DNA of 64,000 nt from Marinimicrobium sp038419845 (GCF_038419845.1 NZ_JBCAQT010000013.1:79979-143978), one strand, 5' to 3'. Positions 51,116-60,738 are shown, numbered from the stretch's first letter. Numbers and translations are program-made. The notes: generated by a model not told the origin, from the letters alone.

Positions 51116-54100
51116 ATGTCTTTCCATAAAGAAAATCTCAAAAAAACCATCCTGTCCACGGCGATAGGCGTATTCGCATCATCTATGGTCTCTACGGCCA
51201 TCGCGCAAGACAACGCTGAAGAATCCATGGTTCTTGAAGAGGTGGTGGTTACGGGTATTCGCCAGTCGCTGGCTCGCTCAATGGACATTAAACGAAATGC
51301 TGGGTCCGTGGTGGATGCGATTACCGCGACAGATATTGGTAAGCTGCCCGATGCGACGATTGCGGATTCCTTGCAGAGAATTCCAGGCGTTCAGATTACC
51401 CGTTCTGCTGGTGAAGGGGCGGGTGTCAACATTCGGGGTAAGGGCAATATCACAACAACCTTGAACGGCGAGCAGATGCTTCCCGCTGGCTCCATTACCA
51501 CGACATCGCCTGATTTTGCCGACATTCCGGCCACAATGGTGTCGGGGATAGAGGTCTACAAGTCCGCCGAAGCCAAGCATTTGGTCAGTGGGTTGGCCGG
51601 CACCATTAACCTGAAAACGCACCGCCCGTTCGATCTTGATGATGGGTGGACTGCATCGGTAAAGGGCGAGGTTACGCGTGATTCTCTGGCGGAAGAGAAC
51701 GATCCGCTTCTGTCCGGCTTCGTAGGGTTTAACAACGACGATCGGTTTGGGGCGACGCTCAATCTTTCTTACAGTGACTCCTATCTGGCTGACTATCAGT
51801 CCGGCCGTTCTGGTAGTTGGTGGCAGTTTAATGCGACGGAAGCTTCCAACTTTGTCCAGGATGGCGTTGATGTAAACGGCGATGGTGATAGCAATGACGT
51901 ATTCTGGGCTCCGCAAGGGTTTCAGGTATCCAATCGGTTCGTTGATCGGGAGCGAGCGGGCGTCAATGGTTCGGTTCAGCTTCAGATAACCGATTCGCTC
52001 AGTTTGGTGGCGGAGGGCTTCTACACCAAGCTTGATGAGCACCAATACGGTGCTGGACTGGTGGCCTCACAGTCCTGGCAGAGTGTAACCGGTTGGTTCA
52101 CGCCTGATGCCGGGGGCTACTCCTCCTATCCCAATATCGTAGATGGCGAACGCATTGAGGGAAGCACCTACAATACGGTTCATGCTGGGACTTACCAAGC
52201 AAGGCGGGTGATGGCCCACAGTGACACTTGGGCGATTGAAAAAGAAGCCGTCAACACCAACGTCGAGCTCAATTACGACAATTCTGATCGGCTTAGAGCG
52301 AGCCTACGCTGGGTCCATGGGGATGCGGTTAACAACGACTCAACCAGTGTCGTGGACGCCTATATGAACTCTGGCGCCCAAAGTGGAGCTGAATACGTCG
52401 ATGTCGGAGGGGAGCGCATCAGTGATGTCAACCCTTGGGGATATCAAGGTCAGTGGGCGGAGCTTCCTGATGGTACGCCGGTGGTGGGCTCTCACAGTCA
52501 GATACCGATTCATATCAGCGAAGATCAGTCGGGTCAACACTGGACGCTTCCTTCTTTTCGTGTCGTTGATGATCTGGGAAGAGAGGGCTTCGAGCGGATG
52601 GGGAGCAACCTGGACCGCTATAGCCTGACATCGACTAACTTGACTGGCAACGATAGTAACGCGGACCTGGATGTTGTCCGGACGGATATTTCCTACGACT
52701 TGAATATTGCAAATATCTCGCAGGTACATTTCGGTGCCCGCTATGGTGTGCGGAATGTTCAACGGCGTGGATGGATAGGTGCGGTTGCAAGAACCAATCA
52801 GTACGGTGACGCATTCTTGTCGCGCTGGAAAGATACCGCGAGTGCTGCTCCAGAGACCGGCGAATCCTTCATTGAGCCAATTTCGTTCTCTGAGCTGAAC
52901 ACTCAGGGCATGATCACAAGAGTCAGTGACTTCCATGGCGCTGAGGGGTTGGGCTCCTTATGGTTTGTTGATCCCAAAGCAATGAAAAATCCACTGCAGT
53001 GGCATGATGACATTTACGGGGTAAACCTACAGGTCCCCAATGCCTCTGCGATCTATGACATCGAGGAGATTACCGAGTCCGCTTACATTCAAGCCGATTT
53101 GGAGGGGGATATCTTCGGTATCACCTATGTCGGGAACATTGGAGGTCGCTATATACAAACCGACTTTGACATCCTCCAGAGTGAAGCGCTGGATGGCGAA
53201 GTAGCCAATTTCAATGGCCAGGATTACATTATTTCCAGCGCATTGGGGGTGCTTCAGCCCGATGACGGAAAGGTTCGAACCCAAACCGGTTATCAGGATT
53301 TTCTGCCGCACTTTAATATGGCATTTGACCTGACTCCCAACCAGGTTCTGCGTATCTCTGCCTCCAAAACCGTTTCTACCCACAATACCGACATGCTGGG
53401 CGGTGGTCTCACCGTCAATCGTATTCTGGCTTGTGATGTAGAAGACGATGAAGGCAATGCGGTGTTCTGTGCGACGGGCGGAAACCAGTCAGGAAACCCT
53501 GAGCTGGAACCGAATCGGAATACAAACGCCGAAATGTCCTATGAGTGGTACTTCAGTGAAACGGGGCTACTCCACGCTGGTATCTTCTGGGTACAAGAGA
53601 ACACCAGCTTTGAAACGACGTTGGTCGAGCGAGATGATATTGAAGACAGTGATGGCGTAGTTCGTGGGTACGACCTGGAAACGGGTGAATTCACTGGAAC
53701 CGTCCCCATTTCAACCACCACGACCGTTGAAGAGCCTACTTACACTCGAGGGCTTGAGGTGGGCTATCAGCAGGAACTGGATTTTCTGCCTGGGTTCTGG
53801 AGGAACTTCGGTATTCAAGCCAACTATACCTACTCTCCGGGCAAGGGCAATGATCTTGACTACTTCGGTGACGATCTCCCCAATGGTGGCAACTCCGCGC
53901 ACCAGTCGAACCTGGCCATCTGGTATGAGGAAGGTCCTTGGCAGGCGCGTATCGCCCACAACTATCGTAGCAAGATGTATGGCGGTGTCCTCAGAAGTGG
54001 TGGATATAGTTTCGCCCGGTTTACCGCGCCGACAAACTATGTTGATGCGTCTATGAGCTACGAGATTTCGGATAACTTCAAGATCAGCCTGCAGGCAACC

Positions 54101-54208
54101 AACTTGACCGAGGAAGGCTCAGAACAGTATTTCCAGTGGGAATCGAATGTTGAGCAGCGGTACTACAACGGTCGCCGAGTGACGCTTGGCCTTCAGTGGG
54201 ACCTTTAA
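51116..54208 (+). CDS. TonB-dependent receptor of the carbohydrate-uptake type
   Basis: A 1030-residue outer-membrane receptor. It has a signal peptide (ending STAIAQD) and a TonB-box region (LEEVVVTGIRQSLARSMDIK). The plug reads IGKLPDATIADSLQRIPGVQITRSAGEGAGVNIRGKG. A large barrel ends RVTLGLQWDL. The 'DIGKLPDxTIADSLQRIPGVQI' plug and large size are typical of proteobacterial sugar-oligomer receptors. With the CBM lipoprotein upstream and mannanases downstream it probably imports manno-oligosaccharides. AAGGGGGA lies eight bases before the ATG. Any inner-membrane transporter is outside this window. Confidence 0.88.
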   Translation: MSFHKENLKKTILSTAIGVFASSMVSTAIAQDNAEESMVLEEVVVTGIRQSLARSMDIKRNAGSVVDAITATDIGKLPDATIADSLQRIPGVQITRSAGEGAGVNIRGKGNITTTLNGEQMLPAGSITTTSPDFADIPATMVSGIEVYKSAEAKHLVSGLAGTINLKTHRPFDLDDGWTASVKGEVTRDSLAEENDPLLSGFVGFNNDDRFGATLNLSYSDSYLADYQSGRSGSWWQFNATEASNFVQDGVDVNGDGDSNDVFWAPQGFQVSNRFVDRERAGVNGSVQLQITDSLSLVAEGFYTKLDEHQYGAGLVASQSWQSVTGWFTPDAGGYSSYPNIVDGERIEGSTYNTVHAGTYQARRVMAHSDTWAIEKEAVNTNVELNYDNSDRLRASLRWVHGDAVNNDSTSVVDAYMNSGAQSGAEYVDVGGERISDVNPWGYQGQWAELPDGTPVVGSHSQIPIHISEDQSGQHWTLPSFRVVDDLGREGFERMGSNLDRYSLTSTNLTGNDSNADLDVVRTDISYDLNIANISQVHFGARYGVRNVQRRGWIGAVARTNQYGDAFLSRWKDTASAAPETGESFIEPISFSELNTQGMITRVSDFHGAEGLGSLWFVDPKAMKNPLQWHDDIYGVNLQVPNASAIYDIEEITESAYIQADLEGDIFGITYVGNIGGRYIQTDFDILQSEALDGEVANFNGQDYIISSALGVLQPDDGKVRTQTGYQDFLPHFNMAFDLTPNQVLRISASKTVSTHNTDMLGGGLTVNRILACDVEDDEGNAVFCATGGNQSGNPELEPNRNTNAEMSYEWYFSETGLLHAGIFWVQENTSFETTLVERDDIEDSDGVVRGYDLETGEFTGTVPISTTTTVEEPTYTRGLEVGYQQELDFLPGFWRNFGIQANYTYSPGKGNDLDYFGDDLPNGGNSAHQSNLAIWYEEGPWQARIAHNYRSKMYGGVLRSGGYSFARFTAPTNYVDASMSYEISDNFKISLQATNLTEEGSEQYFQWESNVEQRYYNGRRVTLGLQWDL

Positions 54209-54263
54209 CAGGTCCCCAGTCAATTTGTCAGGGCTATTTATAAAAAAGATAAGGTGAAACGCT

Positions 54264-55562
54264 ATGTTTAAATATAATTTTTACGCCACAGTCATTCTGG
54301 CATCCTCTCTTGGCATTTCGGGGTGCGGTAGTGACGCTGTTGAAAATGACCCCAGCACCAGTCAGAGCAATCCAGAAGAGTCGCTAACGTATGTTCAGAT
54401 CGAGGGACTGGATTACCCCTACTGTACAGAGTCGGAGACGTCGGTCGATCCAGATGGCGATGGTTGGGGGCGGCAGGTAATTGGACAGATGGAAAAAACC
54501 TGCGTCGTCGAGAAAGGTGACATTGATCCCAACGCCACTACCGTGGAAAAACTGGATGTTGCGGAGAACCTGGTCAATGAAAATGCCACTGAAACGACCA
54601 AGGTGGTTTACAGCTACCTAAGAAGTGTTTTCGGAAAGCTGGTGTTGTCAGGCCAACAGGATCTGACATGGAAAGATTCTACCGACATGTTTCAGCGAGT
54701 AGTCAACGACACTGGTCTCGCGCCGGCAATTATGGGCTACGATTTCATGAACTACACCATGGCTGACGGAGAGGCCGGGTCTGGATTGATGCAGACCGAA
54801 GAGGCAATCGCGCACTGGGAACTGGGTGGTCTGGTAACGTTCAATTGGCACTGGCGGGACCCGTCTGGAGATACGTCGGAGTTCTATACTGATTCTACCG
54901 ATTTCAGAATACCAATGGATGGTGAACAACTCGATAGGGAATCTGAAGCGTTCGCCAGTATGGAAGCCGATGTCGACGTTATCGCGGAAGAGTTGAAGAC
55001 TCTTCAAGAAGCTGGTGTGCCCATTCTGTGGCGCCCGCTGCATGAAGCCTCAGGCGGCTGGTTCTGGTGGGGGGCAACCAGAGATGATTCGGTCCATCCC
55101 GCGGAGGCGCAGATTGCATTGTGGAAGTATTTGTACGATCGGCTAACCAACGAGCACGAGCTGAACAACCTGATTTGGGTGTGGAATGGCGCCTCAGGGG
55201 GCTGGTATCCGGGCGATCAGTACGTGGATATCATCGGTGAAGACATTTATGGGGAGGCGCAAGATTATGGCTCCAAACTCGCCAAGTTCAACGAAGCCGT
55301 CGACTACCCGGACAGCGAAGACAAGATGGTTGCCTTGACAGAAAATGGCACGATTCCTCATCCGGATAACATTCAGGAGGATGGCGCCTGGTGGCTTTAT
55401 TTCGTGACCTGGAATGACGGGAATAGCGAGGAAGGCGTTACCAATAGCGATAACTTCTGGACCGGTGAGTACTACAATGAAAATGCTCATAAAGTTGAGG
55501 TTTATAACCATGAGCTGGTAGTTACTCTGGATGAGCTTCCAGACTTCCACGGCGATAACTGA
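54264..55562 (+). CDS. GH26 beta-mannanase, lipoprotein
   Basis: A 432-residue enzyme with a lipobox (SLGISGCGS) and a short Cys/Trp module (YPYCTESETSVDPDGDGWGR...KTC, about 52-82). The GH26 catalytic domain shows acid/base E261 (WRPLHEASGGWFWWG) and nucleophile E360 (VALTENG). The retaining GH26 family contains mainly beta-1,4-mannanases. Surface anchoring would release oligosaccharides for the neighbouring TonB receptor. It is 55 bases downstream of that receptor and ends with a strong terminator. Confidence 0.9.
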   Translation: MFKYNFYATVILASSLGISGCGSDAVENDPSTSQSNPEESLTYVQIEGLDYPYCTESETSVDPDGDGWGRQVIGQMEKTCVVEKGDIDPNATTVEKLDVAENLVNENATETTKVVYSYLRSVFGKLVLSGQQDLTWKDSTDMFQRVVNDTGLAPAIMGYDFMNYTMADGEAGSGLMQTEEAIAHWELGGLVTFNWHWRDPSGDTSEFYTDSTDFRIPMDGEQLDRESEAFASMEADVDVIAEELKTLQEAGVPILWRPLHEASGGWFWWGATRDDSVHPAEAQIALWKYLYDRLTNEHELNNLIWVWNGASGGWYPGDQYVDIIGEDIYGEAQDYGSKLAKFNEAVDYPDSEDKMVALTENGTIPHPDNIQEDGAWWLYFVTWNDGNSEEGVTNSDNFWTGEYYNENAHKVEVYNHELVVTLDELPDFHGDN

Positions 55563-55577
55563 TCGTTAAGGTGTTGT

Positions 55578-55609
55578 GCCCCCGCCTGATCATCAAGGCG
55601 GGGGCTTTT
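55578..55609 (+). terminator. Rho-independent terminator after GH26 gene 1
   Basis: GCCCCCGCCT (55578-55587) pairs with AGGCGGGGGC (55596-55605), followed by TTTT (55606-55609). It closes the CBM lipoprotein-receptor-mannanase unit, so the second GH26 gene must have its own promoter. Confidence 0.9.
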
Positions 55610-55737
55610 AGTGTCAGGCACTCGAACAATGAAAAAATGAAGTTTGAATCAAAGGAAAAGTTGTGATTTAGTAGCTGATTCAATTGGTTTATAAAGGAGC
55701 AAGTTTCAAACTAAATTTATCTAAAAAGGTTGAAATT

Positions 55738-57063
55738 ATGTTTCGTCCCGTCTTTTTCAAGGTTCTTTTTTCTTTACTTATAGTTTTTCCTTTTGGGTCC
55801 TTGGCTTTCGGCTATCCTCCGTGTAGCAATGGTTCTGATCCGGATGGAGATGGCTGGGGGTGGGAGAACGATGAGTCGTGTAAGGTATATCCATCCTGCT
55901 CTTCGCAAGCTTCCGATCCAGATGGTGATAACTGGGGCTCTGAGAACGGTTCCACATGTGTTGTTTTTCAAACCTGCAGTAGTCGAAGTGTTGATCCAAA
56001 CAATGATAGTTGGGGGTGGGAAAATGGAGAGTCTTGTAGTGTGCATGGGCACTTTCGAGATGGAAGTCTATCCAACAGATATGCGGACCAACAGACCAAA
56101 AATGTTTATTCTTACCTGAAGGGTTTGCCGGATGGAAAAAGCAATCGAGTGATGTCAGGTGCCTTCGGAGGCTATTCGGGAATTACAGGGTCCGATGCTT
56201 TTAGTCTATCCGAGTCAGATGAAATATACTCCTGGACTGGCCAGAGGCCCAAGATATACGCGTGTGATTATGCGCAAGGCTGGAGCACCGCACAGAATCC
56301 AACGGACTTGATAGACTACAGCTGCAACAACACATTGAAAGAGCTGTTCAATAAGGAGGGGGGGCTGGTGCAGATCAGCAATCATTTACCTAGCCCTGTT
56401 CCAGGCAATGGTGGCGGTCTTAATGATCAAATCCAGAACTCGGAGTACGCCAAGATCCTGGAGGAGGGCCATGCTATACGGAGCCGTTGGCTGTCTATAT
56501 TGGATGAAGTTGCGGCGGGGCTTATGGATCTTCAAGATGCTGGGGTTACTGTTATCTATCGTCCGCTCCATGAAATGAATGGTGAATGGTTCTGGTGGGG
56601 GAATACTGGATACAACGCGAATGACGCCGCTCGCAGAGATTTGTACAAGTTGGTGTATGCCGACATGTTTAATTACTTTACCAATGTCAAGGGCCTCAAT
56701 AACTTGATTTGGGTGTACTCTCCAGACGCAAAGAGAGACTTTAAGCTCGAGTTTTATCCAGGTTATCAAATAGTTGACGTTGTCGGACTGGATGTTTACA
56801 CCGATAGCCCGACAGATTCCGATGTGATTTCTGGGTATAACCTGCTGACAGGGTTGGGAAAGCCGTTTTCCTTCGCGGAAATTGGCCCTGATACTGCGAC
56901 CCAGGGAAACTATGATTATAAGAGTCTCATTGAGGCAATCAGTTCTCACTATCCAGAGACGACTTACTTTTTGGCGTGGAACAGCGTCTGGAGTCCAACA
57001 GAGAATGTTGGCCCTTGGTACCTTTATAACGACGACTGGACGTTAAACCTGGGAGAGAACTAG
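55738..57063 (+). CDS. GH26 beta-mannanase with three N-terminal Cys/Trp modules
   Basis: A 441-residue secreted enzyme with an Sec signal peptide (about 1-27). Then come three tandem modules, each with a C...DPDGDGWGWEN..SC-like pattern (DPDGDGWGWENDESC, DPDGDNWGSENGSTC, DPNNDSWGWENGESC), similar to CBM10-type. The GH26 domain has acid/base E279 (YRPLHEMNGEWFWWG) and nucleophile E381 (FSFAEIGPDT). It is not anchored by a lipobox, unlike the first GH26, so the two may divide the work: free depolymerase and surface enzyme. The gene is visibly richer in AT than its neighbours, hinting at later acquisition. AAGG precedes the ATG. Confidence 0.9.
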   Translation: MFRPVFFKVLFSLLIVFPFGSLAFGYPPCSNGSDPDGDGWGWENDESCKVYPSCSSQASDPDGDNWGSENGSTCVVFQTCSSRSVDPNNDSWGWENGESCSVHGHFRDGSLSNRYADQQTKNVYSYLKGLPDGKSNRVMSGAFGGYSGITGSDAFSLSESDEIYSWTGQRPKIYACDYAQGWSTAQNPTDLIDYSCNNTLKELFNKEGGLVQISNHLPSPVPGNGGGLNDQIQNSEYAKILEEGHAIRSRWLSILDEVAAGLMDLQDAGVTVIYRPLHEMNGEWFWWGNTGYNANDAARRDLYKLVYADMFNYFTNVKGLNNLIWVYSPDAKRDFKLEFYPGYQIVDVVGLDVYTDSPTDSDVISGYNLLTGLGKPFSFAEIGPDTATQGNYDYKSLIEAISSHYPETTYFLAWNSVWSPTENVGPWYLYNDDWTLNLGEN

Positions 57064-57365
57064 AGATCCCGTTCTTGGTGAGGAGAGCGGTCCACCCCGA
57101 AAGTTCCTCGCAGGAGTATTGATTTAAACGCATTGACTTTTGTCGCGCTAGTGCACCTTTTATGAAGCTGGTTCAGCTTCAAATGAGGAGGACCAAAATA
57201 AGCAAGCCGATCCAATGGCGGATACCGTTTACTTCTATTCATTGTTCTACCTTTTTATCGGGTTGGTTGCTATAAGCGATTTTTACCTGTCGAGTTGAGT
57301 GTAATTGGGGTTGCCATTAAAGTCAGCACCATTGGTTACTGGAACAGTCGGGTCAGGCCCCGCTC
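57064..57365. other. 302-base gap between the two gene blocks
   Basis: Nothing recognisable is encoded here. The stretch is rich in AT and has one short hairpin (GAAGCTG 57164-57170 with CAGCTTC 57174-57180). A short minus-strand frame has no recognisable sequence or ribosome-binding site. Confidence 0.6.
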
Positions 57366-57917
57366 TTAGGAGAGCAGATTCGCCCAAGCCCTGGTGCCCG
57401 GTTTGATGCTCACATCGCCATTATAATGTCCCGGAATGGGTGCAAAGCGCAGGGCCGTTTTGACACCTGTTTCCGAGGAAAAGTATCCCCATACGGTCAA
57501 CTGTTTGATCATCCGGTAGTAGGTGGCTTCGTTATCCTTTTCCAGGGACAGCAGAAACTGCTCGCGTTGCCCCGGTGTCAGCAAGAGCACGGTGGTGCTG
57601 AATTGTATTCCGCATTGGTCTTGTAGACGCGCGAGACCCTCCAGGAAAATTTGTTGTTCGGTTGCGGTATAGTAGCCACTCACCATTGTCTGCATGAAGG
57701 CGGCTATGCCAGCGGCTTTGGCGCCGGGAGAATCTTCGGTTTTGGGCAATATTGTTTCACCCAACTCGCTAAGTACCGCCAGCTCCTTGTCGGCCAGAAC
57801 GGGGCGAACCGCTGCTGGCAGCGCGCCACCCAAAAAGGCCGTCGCGCCGAACACTTGCGTAGCGGATGCCAAGCCCAGAGCGCCCATCATCGTGTGTAAT
57901 GCCTGTCTGCGATTCAT
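57366..57917 (-). CDS. Gluconate 2-dehydrogenase subunit 3 family protein (LacC-like)
   Basis: A 183-residue protein with a twin-arginine signal (MNRRQALHTMMGALGLASA) and the conserved body LAVLSELGETILPKTEDSPGAKAAGIAAFMQTMV, LTPGQREQFLLSL and GYFSSETGVKTALRFAPIPGHYNGDV. It is the small subunit that carries the GMC oxidoreductase through Tat in related glucoside or gluconate dehydrogenases. The GMC gene starts upstream and ends nine bases before it, giving a two-gene operon. A cytochrome subunit is not seen here. Confidence 0.9.
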   Translation of the reverse strand: MNRRQALHTMMGALGLASATQVFGATAFLGGALPAAVRPVLADKELAVLSELGETILPKTEDSPGAKAAGIAAFMQTMVSGYYTATEQQIFLEGLARLQDQCGIQFSTTVLLLTPGQREQFLLSLEKDNEATYYRMIKQLTVWGYFSSETGVKTALRFAPIPGHYNGDVSIKPGTRAWANLLS

Positions 57918-57926
57918 GTCATCTCC

Positions 57927-59648
57927 TCAAATATTGCGCTTATTTAGTTGATCCACCGCGTAGTGCACAGCCCGGGCCGTCAGTGCCATATAGGTCAGCG
58001 ACGGGTTCTGGCAAGCAGAGGAGGTCATGCTGGCCCCGTCGGTTACAAAAACGTTAGGAACGGCGTGAAGCTGATTGTGACCGTTGAGCATGGACGTTTT
58101 GGGGTCACGCCCCATTCGTGCGGTACCCATTTCGTGGATTGCCAGACCCGGAGCCTGCTCGCTGTCGAACGTCTTGACGTTCCTGAACCCCGCTTTTTCG
58201 AGCATTTCGGCGGCGCTGTCCCGAATGTCCCGGGTCATATGATGCTCGTTGTCGGAATAGTCACAGTCCATATCAAGCAGTGGCATACCCCACGCATCGG
58301 TCTGGTCATGGCTCAAGGTGACCTTGTTGTTAAAGCGTGGGAGAAACTCCCCCATGCCGGTCATGTTGATCCGCCACGGACCGACCTCGCTCATTTTCTG
58401 TTTGAAGTCGGCACCGAAAGGCGCATCATCTTCCTTTACGTTGCCCTGCTCACGATAGGCGCCCACTGAGTAGGAAAAACCTCCTATGTAGTGTTCCTGC
58501 TTATCATCAAAAATATTACGGAAACGAGGGAGATAGGTCCCGGTAGGCCGCCGGCCATAATAGTAACGGTCCTCCATACCGTCCACTTCCGCGCTCGCGC
58601 GGGCACGGTAGTTGTGGTCCATCAGGTAATGGCCCAGAACGCCACTATCGTTGCCTAACCCGTTCGGGAAACGCTCGGAAGTGGAGTTTTTCAGTATCAG
58701 CGTGGTGTTCAATGTGCTTGCATTTACGAAAATGATACGCGCGAAGTACTCGGTCACGGCTTTTGTTTCCGCATCGATCACCCGCACCCCGGTAGCGCGC
58801 TGGTTTTGTTCGTCATAGATGATGGAATGAACCACCGAGTGAGGGCGCATGGTCAGGTTGCCCGTGGCCGCTGCGGCTGGCAGCGTCACTCCGTTGCTGC
58901 TGAAATAGCCGGTGAACGGACAGCCTCGCGCGCACCGGGCGCGATACATGCAAGGCCCTCGCCCCATGTGGGGTTGGGACAGATTCGCAGTGCGGGACAT
59001 TACCAGATGACGATTGGGGAACTGGTTTTCAATCGCCTTTTTGAAGTGTTTTTCCACGGCGTTCATTTCCATTGGTGGCAGGAACTCGCCATCCGGAATT
59101 TGCGGCAGACCATCACGGTTGCCGCTTATGCCGGCAAAGTTCTCCACATAGCTGTACCAGGGAGCGATGTCCCGGTAGCGGATAGGCCAGTCAACACCCA
59201 CTCCATTGCGGGCGTTGCTCTCAAAATCAAAGTCGCTCCAGCGCTGAACCCAGCGAGCCCACATCAATGACTTGCCTCCGACCTGGTAACCGCGAATCCA
59301 GTCAAACGGCTTACTTTGCCGGTAGGGGTGCTCCTGATCCTTCACGAAATGGTGTTCGGTGGCCTGATTGACGGCATAGCAGCGAGACAGTACCGGATTG
59401 GCAGCGCGAAATTCCGCCGACATCTCACCAAACAAAGGCAGATCCCAAGCCTCCTTGTGGGCGGTAGGATAATCTTCAATGTGCTCGATATGCCCGCCGC
59501 GCTCCAGTACCAGCGTCTGGAGACCTTTTTCGCACAACTCTTTTGCGGCCCATCCCCCGGAAATGCCGGAACCGATGACTATTGCATCGTACGATTGGGG
59601 CTGCGCCCCCGAGCCTGGAATGGTCGCGCTGACCTTGGTTGTTGCCAT
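57927..59648 (-). CDS. GMC-family FAD-dependent sugar oxidoreductase
   Basis: About 573 residues, with no signal peptide of its own. The N-terminal FAD-binding site is SYDAIVIGSGISGGWAAKEL, with VLERGG. Conserved features are RGYQVGGKSLMWARWVQRWS, CMYRARCARGCPFTGYFSSNG, and the C-terminal active-site region HEMGTARMG...DGASMTSSACQNPSLTYMALTARA. This is the glucoside 3-dehydrogenase / gluconate dehydrogenase large-subunit type, exported by piggy-backing on the Tat signal of the LacC-like partner. The start with TAAGG upstream is the ATG at 59648. A LacI-type site lies in its divergent promoter region. Confidence 0.88.
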   Translation of the reverse strand: MATTKVSATIPGSGAQPQSYDAIVIGSGISGGWAAKELCEKGLQTLVLERGGHIEHIEDYPTAHKEAWDLPLFGEMSAEFRAANPVLSRCYAVNQATEHHFVKDQEHPYRQSKPFDWIRGYQVGGKSLMWARWVQRWSDFDFESNARNGVGVDWPIRYRDIAPWYSYVENFAGISGNRDGLPQIPDGEFLPPMEMNAVEKHFKKAIENQFPNRHLVMSRTANLSQPHMGRGPCMYRARCARGCPFTGYFSSNGVTLPAAAATGNLTMRPHSVVHSIIYDEQNQRATGVRVIDAETKAVTEYFARIIFVNASTLNTTLILKNSTSERFPNGLGNDSGVLGHYLMDHNYRARASAEVDGMEDRYYYGRRPTGTYLPRFRNIFDDKQEHYIGGFSYSVGAYREQGNVKEDDAPFGADFKQKMSEVGPWRINMTGMGEFLPRFNNKVTLSHDQTDAWGMPLLDMDCDYSDNEHHMTRDIRDSAAEMLEKAGFRNVKTFDSEQAPGLAIHEMGTARMGRDPKTSMLNGHNQLHAVPNVFVTDGASMTSSACQNPSLTYMALTARAVHYAVDQLNKRNI

Positions 59649-59729
59649 AACCACACCTTACCTTTATTGATCGATTTCGGGGCAATCTGCCCCCGTCGAA
59701 GGGGCATTATTACTCAACTCTACGCCAAA

Positions 59730-59743
59730 TGAAACCGGTTGCA
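59730..59743. promoter_or_regulatory. LacI-type operator 3 (divergent promoter)
   Basis: TGAAACCGGTTGCA has the same AACCGGTT centre and 14-bp size as the two operators upstream of the mannan block. It overlaps the -35 of a possible promoter for the TIM-barrel gene (TTGCAT 59739-59744, 17 bases, TAGACT 59762-59767). Confidence 0.6.
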
Positions 59744-59805
59744 TGGCCAAAGTTTGATCGTTAGACTGTCGAAACCAATCAAAAGCGACAACAAAGTGAG
59801 GATTT

Positions 59806-60738
59806 ATGGACCGGATACCGCCAGGACGACGTCAGTTTCTGCAACTCGCCGCCTCTTTGGGCGCGGCGGTGACTGCGGCTTCTGCCCTGCCCGGATGCGC
59901 AAATATGTTCGGCAGGCGCAGTACCTTCGATATTTCCCTGGCGCAGTGGTCCCTCCATCGCCGCTTTCTTGGTGGGGACGCCGACCCCATGGACTTCTCG
60001 GCGATCGCTCGCCAGGAGTTTGACATTGGGGGCGTGGAGTACGTCAACCAGTTTTACAAAGAGAGCCTATCCGATGCGTTGGTTCGGGATCTGCGCCGCC
60101 GGGCAGAGAGCGAGGGAGTGCGCAGTCTGTTGATCATGGTTGACGGCGAAGGGGCCCTGGGAGCCCCCAGCGAAGCCGGCCGGCGACAGACCGTCGAGAA
60201 CCATAAAAAGTGGGTCGACGCCGCTAGCGCTTTGGGCTGCCACTCCGTCCGGGTGAACGCCCAGAGCGAAGGCAGTTACGAAGAGCAGCGCCGCCGCGCC
60301 GCAGATGGCTTGGTAAAGCTCGCCGAATATTGCGACCCGCTGGACCTGAACGTGCTGGTGGAAAACCACGGCGGCCTGTCATCCAATGGCCGCTGGCTCA
60401 GTCAGGTAATGGAGGCTGCCAATCATCCGCGCGTGGGCACTCTGCCCGACTTTGGTAACTTTGTGATTGACTGGGACACTGGCGACGCATATGACAAATA
60501 TCAGGGCGTGCGAGAGATGATGCCTTATGCCAAAGCGGTGAGCGCTAAAAGCTATGCGTTTGATGGCGCAGGCCGTGAAACCAGCATCGATTTTGAGCGT
60601 ATGATGGATATCGTCATGGCCGCGGGTTATGGCGGCTGGGTTGGTGTGGAGTACGAGGGTGACAAACACTCGGAAGCGGAAGGGATTGCTTTGACGCGGG
60701 ATTTATTGCTGTCAATCTCAAACAGCTTAAGTGTCTAA
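59806..60738 (+). CDS. Tat-exported sugar phosphate isomerase/epimerase-family protein
   Basis: A 310-residue TIM-barrel protein of the AP endonuclease 2 superfamily. A Tat signal (GRRQFLQLAASLGAAVT) ends in a lipobox-like ALPGC, so it is probably a periplasmic lipoprotein. Barrel marks are FDISLAQWSLHRR, FDIGGVEYVNQFY, LGCHSVRVNAQ, NVLVENHGGLSS, VGTLPDFGNF and GGWVGVEYEG, with several metal-binding Glu/Asp/His candidates. Periplasmic members often occur with GMC oxidoreductases and LacC-like subunits in 3-keto-sugar pathways. Conversion or cleavage of an oxidised sugar is inference. It is divergent from the GMC gene. Confidence 0.82.
   Translation: MDRIPPGRRQFLQLAASLGAAVTAASALPGCANMFGRRSTFDISLAQWSLHRRFLGGDADPMDFSAIARQEFDIGGVEYVNQFYKESLSDALVRDLRRRAESEGVRSLLIMVDGEGALGAPSEAGRRQTVENHKKWVDAASALGCHSVRVNAQSEGSYEEQRRRAADGLVKLAEYCDPLDLNVLVENHGGLSSNGRWLSQVMEAANHPRVGTLPDFGNFVIDWDTGDAYDKYQGVREMMPYAKAVSAKSYAFDGAGRETSIDFERMMDIVMAAGYGGWVGVEYEGDKHSEAEGIALTRDLLLSISNSLSV

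Noticed and set aside
57060..57242. 60-residue minus-strand frame in the gap after the second GH26 gene
   Set aside because: No ribosome-binding site, no recognisable sequence and overlap with the mannanase stop.
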